NCBI GenBank assembly: GCA_910574255.1
Contig: CAJTAK010000011.1
Coordinates: 39,817 to 103,816 of the forward strand
Source: Clostridia bacterium
GTDB lineage: Bacteria; Bacillota; Clostridia; Lachnospirales; Lachnospiraceae
DNA: 64,000 nucleotides
Direction of reading: 5' to 3'
In this document: one piece after another, positions 1 through 9,507 of the stretch
How positions within the stretch are numbered: the stretch's first letter is position 1
Layout: every line of letters starts with the position of its first letter
Program-made: the position numbers and the translations under genes
The notes under the pieces: generated by a model
Seen by the model: only the letters and a program-made list of their open reading frames with translations
What the model was told of the DNA's origin: nothing
Database searches by the model: none

Positions 1-143
1 CTGCTCAGACGCAATACCATTACCTTAAGCTCTAAAATCCGGCTCTAAAGTCTTCCTAAACTTAACAAAATCTCATGATGCCGGGCGTAAACGGCAATCC
101 GCCATGTTTTAGTATACCCCCTTATCAAAAGAATTTCCAGCCT

Positions 144-3100
144 TTACCGTTTTACACATTTTCCAAGGCAAAAAGAATAGATTACTTTCTCTTTCACCCT
201 CTTTCCGGTCAGCTTCTGCAAAGCAATCTCATAATAATCCAGCTGCCGCCCGTATTTCTCCAGCAGTTCTTCTCCCTGCTGCACATAATCCGTCTTATAA
301 TCCACTACCACAATGGCGTCATCCTCATAGAAATAGGCATCAATAATTCCCTGCACCAGCACCGGTTCCCTGCTGGTGTAACCTAAGTCCAGCTCACAGG
401 CCGGAAGCTGAATCACAAAGGGCTGTTCCGTGCGAAGCTGTCCGCACCCCTTTGCCGCCATCATGCGCTTCGCCAGGTCCGTCTTTCCAAAGGCATAAAT
501 ATCATAAGGCCGAACCACATCCGCCTGCTCTTTCGTAAGCTTTCCATCCTCAACCAGCTTTCCGATGGCCTCCCGTACCCGGTCAGAGTGATAGAGACCC
601 GACAGATCCAGACACTCCAATACCCGGTGGTAGGCCGTACCACGGGCTGCTCCGCTGACCGGCTCCTCCTCCTGCATAAACCGGGGGATATAAGGAACAA
701 TCTCCTCCTGGGGATACAAAAGGGTGTCCACGTCCTCATCCTCCGTCTGCCCCGCTTTTTTAAGCTCGGAGACACTCACCTTTACTCTCAGGGAGGTTTC
801 CTCCTCATAGGGATATCCCTCTCCAAACTGTTCCTCCAGTTCCCTTGCAAATGCTTCGTCTCTGCCCGGAAGCTCTTCCGGACGGCCAAGCCGTTCCCTC
901 AGCTCCTCCATTGAGATCTGTTCTCCGATAGTCTCCTCCAGCAAAAGCTCCGGCTGTACCTGGGACAAAGCAAAGCTGGTGCCTGCGGCTGCCGGCAAAA
1001 TCCAGTCCAGGTAGGTTCCTGCCGAAGAAAGCCTGGAAAACGGCAGCTGAGCGTTCCCTTGTGTCCCCTGGTTTTGCTCCAGCTTCTCATTCAGCTTCTT
1101 TGCGCTCCCCAGAAGAATCAATTTTTCCTTTGCCCTGGTAAATGCCACATAGAGCACCCGAAGCTCTTCTCCCAACATTTCCAGATCCAGCGCCCTTTGC
1201 AAAACTTTCTTAGGCAGCAGGGGAATTTTCACCCGTTCCCTGGTATCCACATAATCTACTCCAAGCCCCAGATCCGGATGAATCACCACCCGGCTTCTGG
1301 TATCCTGCCTGTTAAAGCTTTTGCCAAGACCGCCCACAATGACAATGGGAAATTCCAATCCCTTGCTCTTATGAATGGTCATAATGCGCACCGCATCCTC
1401 ATTTTCTCCGGTAATTCCGGCTTCGCCAAAATCCTCCTGATAGCTTTGAAGCTGCTCCATATAATGTACAAAATGAAACAGTCCCCGATAGCTGGTCTTC
1501 TCAAAGGCAATGGCACGCTCTATCAGCATCCGCACATTGGCCTCACGCTGTTCCCCTCCCGGCTGCGCCGCCAGATAATCGCCGTAGCCTGTATCTTCCA
1601 GTACAAACCAGAGAAACTCATGGATGGGAAGATACTCCGCCTTGCTTCGATAGCGGTTAAGCCGTTTATAAAATGCTTGCAGCCGTTGTCCCAATTCCTC
1701 TTTGCCATATTCCCCCTGCCAGAAGCTTATACACGCCTCATGGAACGGCCTGTCAGGATACCGGCTTTTCACAAGAGCCAGCTCCACATCCGTAAAGCCC
1801 CCGATCATAGACTTCAATACTGCCGCAAGAGGAATATCCTGTCTTGGATTGTCCACCACCCGAAGCAGATTCAAAAGGGTCTTTATCTCAATGGTAGTAA
1901 AATATCCGGTCCGTGACTCCGTATGAGCCGGAATTCCTGCCTCCGTCAGCACCCGGGCATACACATCCCCCCATTCGGTCAGGCTGCGGAGCAGGATCAC
2001 AATATCCCCATAAGACGCAGGCCGAAAGCTCTCTTTTCCCGCATCCCATACCTGCTGGCAGGCAAGAAGCTCCTTAATGCGCCGGGCCGCCCCATAGGCT
2101 TCTATTTCCCTCACAGTCAAATCCCTCTCCTCATCGGAAAGCTCCGGTGCATCTCCATCCAATAGCAAAAGCTCCGGTCCGTTCATCACCTGCTCCGGCT
2201 CCGGCATGGAAGCCCCCGGATAGAGGGCTGCCGCCTTATCATAGAGAATCCCTCCTACACCAGGCGTCATCAGGCTATAAAAAATCTCATTGACTCCCTG
2301 AAGCACCTCTTCCCGGCTTCGGAAGTTTTTATGAAGATCGATTCGTATAGCCGTTCCCTCGTCCGTCTGGGGATAGGAGCGGTATTTCTCCATAAACAGT
2401 TCCGGCCGTGCCAGTCGAAACCGGTAGATGCTCTGCTTTACATCTCCCACCATGAACACATTTTGGCTGCCAGCTTCTCTTCGGCTTACACTGTTTAGAA
2501 TAATCTCCTGCATCAGGTTGCTGTCCTGATATTCATCAATCATAATCTGTACATAGCGCTCGGAAAGCTCTCTGGCCGCATCTGTAACCGTTACCGTAAA
2601 GCGTCCGGCTTCCTCCCGCACATCAGCCACCAGAATTTCCAGCGCCAAATGCTCCAGATCGGAAAAATCCGCCAGATTCTTGTTTCGCTTCTTCTCCTGG
2701 TACCGCTCTATAAATTCCTTTACAAGAGAAATCAGAACCTCCGTAGGGGAAGCTGCCATTTGCAGAAGCTCCCATACCTCATCCAAAGAGCAGGAAAAAT
2801 AGGCTTCTCTCAAAGTCTTTAAACTCTTTTTCATCCGGTCCCGAAGATCCTTAATCCGGGCTTTCTTCCCCTCATCTACATTTTCATCCCGTTTAGCGGA
2901 AAGTCTGGCAAATGCCAAGTTTTCCAAAATCTCCTGATATTCCTCATAGGTATGACAGCCGCAGAGTTCTTCCACCTGTTCCAAATCTTTTAAAAGAGCC
3001 TCCTGGTACATATAAGGACCATCTGTCTCTTTGCAGAGTTCAAGTCCCCCCTTTAGCTCTTCCCTCCAACCTGCCAAAAGTTTTCCTGCATATTCCAGCA

Positions 3101-3755
3101 GAAATTCCATCCATTTGCTTTGACCCAAATCCTCCCTGCACGCCGCCTGATAGGTATCCATACAGCTTTCCAGCCATTTTGAGGGATACGGGTAGCTCAT
3201 GGAAAACTCGTAGAGCTGCAGGAGCAGATCTTCAATGACAGCATCACTTTTTCCCACTGCATAGGTTTCTACAAAATTCACAAATTCCGGGCTGTCCTGT
3301 GCATAACGCTCTTCCAGAAGTTCCTTTAATACCTCTCCCTTTAGAAGCTTCAGCTCTCCTTCCTCACCGATTCGGAAAGAGGGATCCAAATCCAGCTGAT
3401 GAAAATAATTCCGAATCACATACTGGCAAAAGCTATGGATGGTAGTAATCTGGGCATTGTGAATTAAGGTCTGCTGCTTCTGCAGATGCACGCTTTCCGG
3501 CTCTGCCTCCAACTGTTTTGTAAGGGCAAGGCCGATCCGCTCCCGCATTTCTGCCGCCGCCGCATTGGTGAAAGTTACTACCAGAAGCTGATCCACATCT
3601 ATGGGCGCATCCCCCTCACCTTTTGCGCAGACCAAAGATAAAATCCGCTCCACCAGCACCGCCGTCTTGCCGGACCCGGCTGCTGCCGACACCAGCACAT
3701 CCTTATTCCGCACATCAATGACTTTTTGCTGTTCCTCTGTCCACTTGACGCTCAT
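144..3755 (-). CDS. addA: ATP-dependent helicase/nuclease subunit A (AddA)
   Basis: Helicase-nuclease subunit of the AddAB complex, which resects double-strand breaks for RecA-dependent repair in Gram-positives. Walker A AAAGSGKT lies near residue 25, helicase motif II DEYQDSN near 405, and a C-terminal PD-(D/E)XK nuclease (GIIDAYF, then VVDYKTD) near residues 1135-1150. The length of 1203 aa is normal for AddA. I start at 3755 (MSVKWTEEQ), because GGAG sits 9 nt upstream and this leaves a 23-nt gap after addB; the longer frame to 3809 would overlap addB. The sequence before this start, ACTGGAATGGAG, matches the tail of the dispersed repeat described elsewhere in the window. The gene follows addB in an operon. 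Very sure. Confidence 0.97.
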   Translation of the reverse strand: MSVKWTEEQQKVIDVRNKDVLVSAAAGSGKTAVLVERILSLVCAKGEGDAPIDVDQLLVVTFTNAAAAEMRERIGLALTKQLEAEPESVHLQKQQTLIHNAQITTIHSFCQYVIRNYFHQLDLDPSFRIGEEGELKLLKGEVLKELLEERYAQDSPEFVNFVETYAVGKSDAVIEDLLLQLYEFSMSYPYPSKWLESCMDTYQAACREDLGQSKWMEFLLEYAGKLLAGWREELKGGLELCKETDGPYMYQEALLKDLEQVEELCGCHTYEEYQEILENLAFARLSAKRDENVDEGKKARIKDLRDRMKKSLKTLREAYFSCSLDEVWELLQMAASPTEVLISLVKEFIERYQEKKRNKNLADFSDLEHLALEILVADVREEAGRFTVTVTDAARELSERYVQIMIDEYQDSNLMQEIILNSVSRREAGSQNVFMVGDVKQSIYRFRLARPELFMEKYRSYPQTDEGTAIRIDLHKNFRSREEVLQGVNEIFYSLMTPGVGGILYDKAAALYPGASMPEPEQVMNGPELLLLDGDAPELSDEERDLTVREIEAYGAARRIKELLACQQVWDAGKESFRPASYGDIVILLRSLTEWGDVYARVLTEAGIPAHTESRTGYFTTIEIKTLLNLLRVVDNPRQDIPLAAVLKSMIGGFTDVELALVKSRYPDRPFHEACISFWQGEYGKEELGQRLQAFYKRLNRYRSKAEYLPIHEFLWFVLEDTGYGDYLAAQPGGEQREANVRMLIERAIAFEKTSYRGLFHFVHYMEQLQSYQEDFGEAGITGENEDAVRIMTIHKSKGLEFPIVIVGGLGKSFNRQDTRSRVVIHPDLGLGVDYVDTRERVKIPLLPKKVLQRALDLEMLGEELRVLYVAFTRAKEKLILLGSAKKLNEKLEQNQGTQGNAQLPFSRLSSAGTYLDWILPAAAGTSFALSQVQPELLLEETIGEQISMEELRERLGRPEELPGRDEAFARELEEQFGEGYPYEEETSLRVKVSVSELKKAGQTEDEDVDTLLYPQEEIVPYIPRFMQEEEPVSGAARGTAYHRVLECLDLSGLYHSDRVREAIGKLVEDGKLTKEQADVVRPYDIYAFGKTDLAKRMMAAKGCGQLRTEQPFVIQLPACELDLGYTSREPVLVQGIIDAYFYEDDAIVVVDYKTDYVQQGEELLEKYGRQLDYYEIALQKLTGKRVKEKVIYSFCLGKCVKR

Positions 3756-3778
3756 TTTTACGTTCTCCATTCCAGTCT

Positions 3779-6700
3779 TTACTGTATTTCTTTCTCTATC
3801 CGCTCCCAAACCTCCGAATCCTCAAAGGCTTTCAAACGCCTGAAGCCGTATCCCTCATCCTTGGAGTCCAGACCGCATACACCTCTATAGGCACAGTAAT
3901 CACAGGCAGTTCTGCCTTTCATCTCGTAAGGATTCACCTCCATCTGCCCCTCCAGTATCTCGGAGCCTATCTTTTGGATCTTTCGATTGACAAAGGAAGA
4001 CAAATCCCGAAACTGCCGCTCCGCCGCCACACTGGATCCTGCCCGAAGACTGCCGTCCTTATTATAAGACAGAGGAAGCACGGAGGATTTTCCCGGCATA
4101 TCCCGATCCAGCTTTTGAATAACCTCCGGATCGCTGTTTACCAATCCGGACAGCTTAAGCTTTTCCATTACCCGTTCATTGAGGTTCTCCGCCGGCCCTC
4201 CGGCCTCCTGTTCCAGCACAGGATCCTCTATCTGATAGTAGAAGATTCCTGCCGGGTGGATTTCTTTATCCGGATGCTCCCTTGCCGCCAGCTCCATGGC
4301 CGCATTCAGATAAACCACCAATTGAAGCTGCAGCCCATGATACAGGGACACAAGCTGAAAAGAGGTATTTCCCGATTTATAATCTACCACCTTTACATAG
4401 ACATTCTTTTCTTCCTCACAAATATCCATACGGTCAATCCGTCCACGAAGCCGAAGCTGTTCCTCCGGGGAAAGTGCAATGTTCACTGCATCCAGATCTG
4501 ACACTCCGGAAAAGACGATCTCATAATTCTCCGGCGTAAACAGACCTTTTTCAATCTGCCTCCCAAGAGCCCAGACGGTCCGCTTCATCATCCGTTTCAT
4601 CCTCTCTGTGGCGTAAGCATTTCGGGCTGTGCTTTTAAGAATGGTATTTCCATAATCTGAGGTCACCAGCTCCATGCATTCCTCCACCCAGGCTCCCTGG
4701 ATCTCTTCGGGAATATCCCTCCAGGTATAGCCGCTCTCCTCAAGCCGCTTGGAAAACAGCTCCAGAGTCTCATGGAATATATTTCCCATGTCCATCGGTG
4801 CAAACTCATACAGGGCCCGTTCCGAAAGCCTCAGGCCATACATAAGGAAATGAGCGTAAGCACAGGCCGCATACCGCTCAAGCCTTGTGACACTGTTCTC
4901 CAGCACCGTTCCGTACAGGGCATGAGCTACCGCACGCCCCAGATGACTATCTGTATGCCGGGAAAAAGCCGCCTGTAAAAGCTTGGAAAGCTTTTCCTCG
5001 TACTGCTCCCTGGAAGCATACCACCGATACAGCTCATAAAACTTTTCACTTTCCTCCCCGGCACGGTAAGAGCGCAGGCCCTCAATCAAAAGACGAAGAC
5101 CCTCCCTGGGCGTTGCAAAAGCCTCCTTTTTCCATCCCTCTTCCCTCATAAGCTCCATGTTCGGAAACATTCCCTTTAACACATTCATCAGATAAGACGG
5201 GCGCAGGGCTTTTCCGCCGCCGTCCAAAAGACTGCAGCACACATAAAGTCTCTTGGAGGGCTTTGTCAGGTTCAAATATAAATAAAACCGCTGAATATAT
5301 CCCTGCTCCCTTGCCGTAGGCGCCAGTTCCATGCCCTGTGCCTTTAGCTGCTCCCGTTCCATATCGGACAAAAGTCCCGTACGAGAGGTGTTTTTCGGCA
5401 CATTTCCCTCATTTACACCCAGGAAAAAAAGCACCTTTACATCCTTAAGGCGGGTACGCTCCATATCGCCGGCCACCACCTGATCTACCCCCGGAGGAAT
5501 TACTCCTACACGGGCTTCCGCAAATCCGGCCTCCAGAATCTCCCGGTATTCCCTTGCGGAAAGCTTCTGATCTCCCAGAAGATCTACCAACTTATCCAAA
5601 AGATCCATAACAATGGGATAGATTTGATGGTATTCCTTTGCCAGTACTTGATTGCCCTCTTTTTGAAAGCGCTCCTCAAAGGCTGCCAATTTCTTCTGAA
5701 TTTCCAGCTTTTCAATCAGCCGGTAAAGAGCCGCAGTACGTGTGAATACATCCACCCCCTTTTTCCTCATAACCTCTCCAAAGGGCAGAACCATACTGGC
5801 AAACTGCTGCCTGAGATCGTCAATCCGGAAAAGCTCTTCTTCCGTTAAGCTTCCATAGGTGCGTATAAAACGGTTTTCCCATTTTTTCCTCCCCCGAATC
5901 CCAAGGGCCAGGACATAGTTTTCCAGAAGATCCGTATCCTCCCGCTTCATGCCTGACAGCCCGCTTCTTAAGAAACGAAATACGGTCTCATAGGTAAAGT
6001 CCTGCTCCGTCATCTCCAGCAGCGACCGCAGGAACTCAATAAACGGATTTCCAAGGACACTTCGCTTGTAGTCCAGGAAACAAGGGATTCCATATTCCGG
6101 AAATATCCGCTCCAGACAGTGTCCATAAGCCTCCATATTGCCCGTAATGACAGCAAAATCCCGATAATGAAAGCCCTGCTCCCGAATCAGGCGGCAGATC
6201 CTTAAAGCCGTCCAGCCTACCTCTTCCTCGGGATTGCGAAGAAGATGAAGACTTATCTGTTCCTGCTTCTCCCCAAAGGACCTCCGATGAGGGCGGAACA
6301 GGTTCTGTTCCAGAGCAGACAGAGCGCTCGCCCTGCCAAACCGTGACTGATTGGAGGGCTTTATGACCAAGGCATCCTCTATATCAGCTCCCACCTCCCG
6401 GGCCAGACTCATTAATGTGGAAATGGTCTTTTTACTCAGGGAAAAAAGCTGATGCTCGCCCTGGGATCTGTACGGATCCTCCCGGCTGTCTATGGTAACT
6501 GTCACCGTAACTTTCTTCGCATACCGTATGAGCTTCTGCATTAATTTATTTTGAATGGGAGTAAAGCCCGTAAAACCGTCCAGAACAATAAAACTGCTTT
6601 GCACCATTTCCGAACGCTCCACAACCTGGCATAATACCTCCAGAAGCTCTTCTGCCGTAATATATTGATCCGCCAGGTAGGCATGAAATGCCCTGTAAAG

Positions 6701-7183
6701 CACCTGCAGATCCCGAAGCTTCCAATAAAGGTGAGGTCTTTTTTTACTGGACTCCGTGAAGCGCTCAAGCTCTTCCTCTGACACCGCATACTGGGTAAGC
6801 TCCGAGATTAACGACTTGATCTCATTGATATAGCCCGTCTTTTTCAGATTTCCGCTTAGGATCTTAAGCTCCTCCTGATGCTCCTGGGCAAGTTTGCGAA
6901 GCACCAGGTTCTTGCCTGTCTCCTCCAGAACCTTTCCCACACGGGTTCCCGTTTCCTCAAATACACGGTAAGCCAGACGCTGGAAGCTTAATACATCAAT
7001 ATTAAGAATGCCGCCGTCCGGATGCATGGTTACCAACTCTTTCTGAGTCTGCATGGTAAACTGCTCCGGCACCAGTACCAAGATCTTCTGTTCCGGGTTC
7101 TCCCTGGACTCCCGGATAATATTCTGATAAAGGGTATGGGATTTTCCGGCCCCCGAATTTCCTAAAATAAATTGAAGTGACAT
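3779..7183 (-). CDS. addB: ATP-dependent nuclease subunit B (AddB)
   Basis: Second AddAB subunit, with an N-terminal inactivated-helicase fold and a C-terminal nuclease held by an iron-sulfur cluster. GNSGAGKS (Walker A) is at residues 8-15. A first cluster cysteine lies near residue 770 (AACAYAHFLMYG) and the remaining three near 1090-1100 (CDYCAYRGVC). VVDYKSG supplies a nuclease motif. The length of 1134 aa is typical. The start at 7183 has GGAG 5 nt upstream. That GGAG is the end of the 3' tail of repeat copy A1, so the ribosome-binding site of addB appears to come from the repeat. addA follows after 23 nt. Confidence 0.97.
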   Translation of the reverse strand: MSLQFILGNSGAGKSHTLYQNIIRESRENPEQKILVLVPEQFTMQTQKELVTMHPDGGILNIDVLSFQRLAYRVFEETGTRVGKVLEETGKNLVLRKLAQEHQEELKILSGNLKKTGYINEIKSLISELTQYAVSEEELERFTESSKKRPHLYWKLRDLQVLYRAFHAYLADQYITAEELLEVLCQVVERSEMVQSSFIVLDGFTGFTPIQNKLMQKLIRYAKKVTVTVTIDSREDPYRSQGEHQLFSLSKKTISTLMSLAREVGADIEDALVIKPSNQSRFGRASALSALEQNLFRPHRRSFGEKQEQISLHLLRNPEEEVGWTALRICRLIREQGFHYRDFAVITGNMEAYGHCLERIFPEYGIPCFLDYKRSVLGNPFIEFLRSLLEMTEQDFTYETVFRFLRSGLSGMKREDTDLLENYVLALGIRGRKKWENRFIRTYGSLTEEELFRIDDLRQQFASMVLPFGEVMRKKGVDVFTRTAALYRLIEKLEIQKKLAAFEERFQKEGNQVLAKEYHQIYPIVMDLLDKLVDLLGDQKLSAREYREILEAGFAEARVGVIPPGVDQVVAGDMERTRLKDVKVLFFLGVNEGNVPKNTSRTGLLSDMEREQLKAQGMELAPTAREQGYIQRFYLYLNLTKPSKRLYVCCSLLDGGGKALRPSYLMNVLKGMFPNMELMREEGWKKEAFATPREGLRLLIEGLRSYRAGEESEKFYELYRWYASREQYEEKLSKLLQAAFSRHTDSHLGRAVAHALYGTVLENSVTRLERYAACAYAHFLMYGLRLSERALYEFAPMDMGNIFHETLELFSKRLEESGYTWRDIPEEIQGAWVEECMELVTSDYGNTILKSTARNAYATERMKRMMKRTVWALGRQIEKGLFTPENYEIVFSGVSDLDAVNIALSPEEQLRLRGRIDRMDICEEEKNVYVKVVDYKSGNTSFQLVSLYHGLQLQLVVYLNAAMELAAREHPDKEIHPAGIFYYQIEDPVLEQEAGGPAENLNERVMEKLKLSGLVNSDPEVIQKLDRDMPGKSSVLPLSYNKDGSLRAGSSVAAERQFRDLSSFVNRKIQKIGSEILEGQMEVNPYEMKGRTACDYCAYRGVCGLDSKDEGYGFRRLKAFEDSEVWERIEKEIQ

Positions 7184-7196
7184 TTTTTCTCCATTT

Positions 7197-7295
7197 CAGT
7201 TCCGCAGAATCTTTTTCATACACCTTTACTTAGAGACATTTCCGGCCGCAAGTACATGCGTCCATAAATGCCTCTGTGCATGAACAAGATTCTGC
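7197..7295 (-). repeat. Dispersed nested-hairpin element, copy A1
   Basis: A 99-bp unit repeated at 7307-7405 with two substitutions (period 110 bp). Outer arms are 7204-7213 and 7286-7295 (GCAGAATCTT / AAGATTCTGC). Inner arms are 7232-7241 and 7266-7275. The inner-arm change in this copy (C at 7271) leaves a G-U pair only in minus-strand RNA, which suggests the sense strand is minus, toward addB. The core between the inner arms (CCGGCCGCAAGTACATGCGT) recurs, slightly changed, in copy B at 33.3 kb. Confidence 0.85.
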
Positions 7296-7306
7296 TGTTT
7301 TTATTC

Positions 7307-7405
7307 CAGTTCCGCAGAATCTTTTTCATACACCTTTACTTAGAGACATTTCCGGCCGCAAGTACATGCGTCCATAAATGTCTCTATGCATGAACAAGAT
7401 TCTGC
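7307..7405 (-). repeat. Dispersed nested-hairpin element, copy A2
   Basis: Second tandem copy. Outer arms 7314-7323 and 7396-7405 (10 bp) and inner arms 7342-7351 and 7376-7385 (10 bp) are perfect. It lies upstream of copy A1 relative to addB. Copies B, C, D and E and a reduced copy before rmlD share its core and/or its 3' tail. Confidence 0.85.
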
Positions 7406-7612
7406 ACCAAATTGTAAAATCGGAATACAAAACCAACATCATCCCGGCGATAAGCCGTAAGAGCTTTCTTTCGAAAACTGCTGATGTCTTTCCTATCTAT
7501 AAAAAGCATCACATACGCCTGCATTTTTAAGTGTAACACAAACAGAAAAAGAAGTCAGCACCAAAGAAATGCCAGAATTTTGAAAATTCCTTTATACAGA
7601 AAAAAATCCCGC

Positions 7613-7717
7613 AAAAATAAGCCGGCCAACTTTCTTATATCCCAGTTCCGTACGTTTTTCCTTATAGCTTTTCCCAAAACATACATTGGTTATAAAAAAG
7701 TCAGCCGGCTTATTTTT
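7613..7717. terminator. Long inverted repeat, probable bidirectional terminator
   Basis: Arms 7613-7626 and 7704-7717 (AAAAATAAGCCGGC and its complement) are perfect over 14 bp. A further partly paired stretch follows inside (ACTTTCTTATA / TATAAAAAAGT), leaving about 55 nt of loop. Runs of A and T flank both sides, so it can end transcription both ways. On the minus strand it lies 34 nt after the symporter stop codon. The rest of 7406-7750 shows no gene. Confidence 0.6.
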
Positions 7718-7750
7718 GTCTTCCATGTCTCAGATAAACATGCGTTCCGT

Positions 7751-9238
7751 CTACAATGTTTTCTCCTGCTCTTTCTGAATCTCCGGAAATGCGGACAGCA
7801 TAGGCTTCTCATCTTTCCCTTTCAGCACCCGATCCACATAATTCCTTGTAATCTTGTAAACCAGCGGAGACAGCACCAGAACGCCAATCAGGTTGGGAAT
7901 CATCATCATACCGTTAAAGGTATCCGCCAGATCCCAGGCCAGGTTGTCCCCCATCACAGCGCCGCCGTAAATAGCCAGCACAAAAATTACCCGATATATA
8001 ATGGTAAACTTCTCTCCAAACAGGAATTCACATGCTTTACTTCCATAGTGGCTCCAGCCCAATACCGTAGAAAAAGCAAACAGCATAATTGCAACAGCCA
8101 CAAAGCCCGCTCCCACTTTACCAAAATGTATGGAAAAGACCGTAGAAACGATATTTGCCTTTGTCAGTTCGATGCCGCCATACTCGGCTGCCGCCACGCC
8201 TGTCTCCAGATCAACCAGTCCTGAGGACAATACGGAAAAGGCAGTCAGCGTACAGACAACGATCGTGTCCGCAAATACCTCAAAGATTCCCCACATCCCC
8301 TGACGTACCGGCTCGCTGACGTTGGAGCTGGAATGTACCATAACAGAAGAACCCAGACCCGCTTCATTGGAGAATACGCCACGTTTCATACCCTGCTCAA
8401 TGGCCAGCTTCACGCCATAACCAACCACACCGCCGCCTGCCGCTTTCAGCCCAAAGGCTCCCTGGAAAATGGCACTGAACACGGCTCCTGCCTGAGAGAT
8501 ATTGGTAAAGAAGATCACAACACTTCCCACTATGTACAAAACCACCATAAAAGGTACAATCTTCTCCGTAACCGAAGCGATCCGTTTCAATCCTCCTACA
8601 ATGACAAGGCCGCCCAAAACCAGAACCACAATACCGGTAATCCATACAGGCACGCCAAATACGGAATTCATATTGCCGGAAATGGAATTTACCTGAGTCA
8701 TATTTCCGATGCCAAAGGATGCCAAAAAGCAAAAGGCGGAAAACAGCACCGCCAGAACAGAACCAATGGCTTTACATCCCTTTTTCGCACCCAGACCATC
8801 CCTGAGATAATACATGGCCCCTCCGGACCACTCACCGGCGCTGTTTTTGCGCCGGTAATAGATGCCCAGCACATTCTCAGAGTAATTGGTCATCATGCCG
8901 AAAAAGGCAATCAGCCACATCCATAATACGGCTCCCGGACCACCTGCCATAATAGCTCCCGCCACGCCTACGATATTACCCGTTCCTACCGTAGCCGCCA
9001 GTGCGGTGCATAAAGACTGAAACTGGGAAATGGAACTGTCTTTCGTATGCCCCATAACTCCTTTGTCCTTGAAAATCGCCCCTAAGGTCATTTTAAACCA
9101 ATGACCAATATGGCTTAACTGAAAAAACTTTGTCAAAAAAGTCATCAGCACGCCCACAAAGGAAAGCAAAATCAGGGCCGGCCAGCCCCAGACAATATTA
9201 TTGACAAAACTGTTGACATTTGTGATAAATTCTATCAT
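7751..9238 (-). CDS. Sodium:alanine/glycine symporter (AGCS family)
   Basis: Inner-membrane sodium-coupled carrier for small neutral amino acids. The 495-aa protein has about ten hydrophobic segments. AGCS features visible include ALAATVGTGNIVGVA near residue 80, NYSENVLGIYYR, and GVFSNEAGLGSS near residue 290. I start at 9238 (MIEFITNVN), where GAGGAGG lies 9-10 nt upstream; the frame extends 14 codons further without a better site. A long leader with an intrinsic-terminator-like hairpin at 9317-9350 precedes it, so expression may be attenuated. The exact amino acid cannot be read from the sequence. Confidence 0.93.
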   Translation of the reverse strand: MIEFITNVNSFVNNIVWGWPALILLSFVGVLMTFLTKFFQLSHIGHWFKMTLGAIFKDKGVMGHTKDSSISQFQSLCTALAATVGTGNIVGVAGAIMAGGPGAVLWMWLIAFFGMMTNYSENVLGIYYRRKNSAGEWSGGAMYYLRDGLGAKKGCKAIGSVLAVLFSAFCFLASFGIGNMTQVNSISGNMNSVFGVPVWITGIVVLVLGGLVIVGGLKRIASVTEKIVPFMVVLYIVGSVVIFFTNISQAGAVFSAIFQGAFGLKAAGGGVVGYGVKLAIEQGMKRGVFSNEAGLGSSVMVHSSSNVSEPVRQGMWGIFEVFADTIVVCTLTAFSVLSSGLVDLETGVAAAEYGGIELTKANIVSTVFSIHFGKVGAGFVAVAIMLFAFSTVLGWSHYGSKACEFLFGEKFTIIYRVIFVLAIYGGAVMGDNLAWDLADTFNGMMMIPNLIGVLVLSPLVYKITRNYVDRVLKGKDEKPMLSAFPEIQKEQEKTL

Positions 9239-9316
9239 AACACACTTCCTCCTCTGTTTTCTTCCGTTTCCATAATTCAAGCCGTGATTCCTTTTATTCA
9301 GTTCATAAATCCTATT

Positions 9317-9350
9317 AAAAAACGCAGGAGTCCCTGTTACCTCTCCTGCG
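9317..9350 (-). terminator. Leader terminator/attenuator before the AGCS symporter
   Basis: Perfect 8-bp arms (CGCAGGAG / CTCCTGCG at 9323-9330 and 9343-9350) are followed on the minus strand by six T residues. The hairpin lies about 80 nt before the symporter start codon. It could end the upstream transcript or attenuate the symporter. I looked for glycine-riboswitch signatures upstream and found none convincing. Confidence 0.6.
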
Positions 9351-9470
9351 AAGTTATCATCAATCTATTTTATTTCAACGGAAATCTGGTGATATTCTAC
9401 CACGGAACTTTAGAGTTGTAAAGTGTTAGATTGAATTTCGGCTGACGAATTCTTTATTTAAGACAGAATT

Positions 9471-9507
9471 AGAGGGTATCAGTACGTATTGTCTTCTGAT
9501 ACCCTCT
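9471..9507 (-). other. 12-bp inverted repeat in the symporter leader
   Basis: AGAGGGTATCAG at 9471-9482 and its exact complement at 9496-9507 enclose 13 nt. No T-run follows on either strand, so it is an RNA stem or protein site rather than a standard terminator. Confidence 0.5.

Noticed and set aside
1059..1916. Plus-strand 285-codon frame inside addA
   Set aside because: Antisense shadow of AddA without recognisable features.
7197..7405. Tandem repeats as a CRISPR array
   Set aside because: Only two 99-bp units separated by 11 bp, no spacers and no cas genes.
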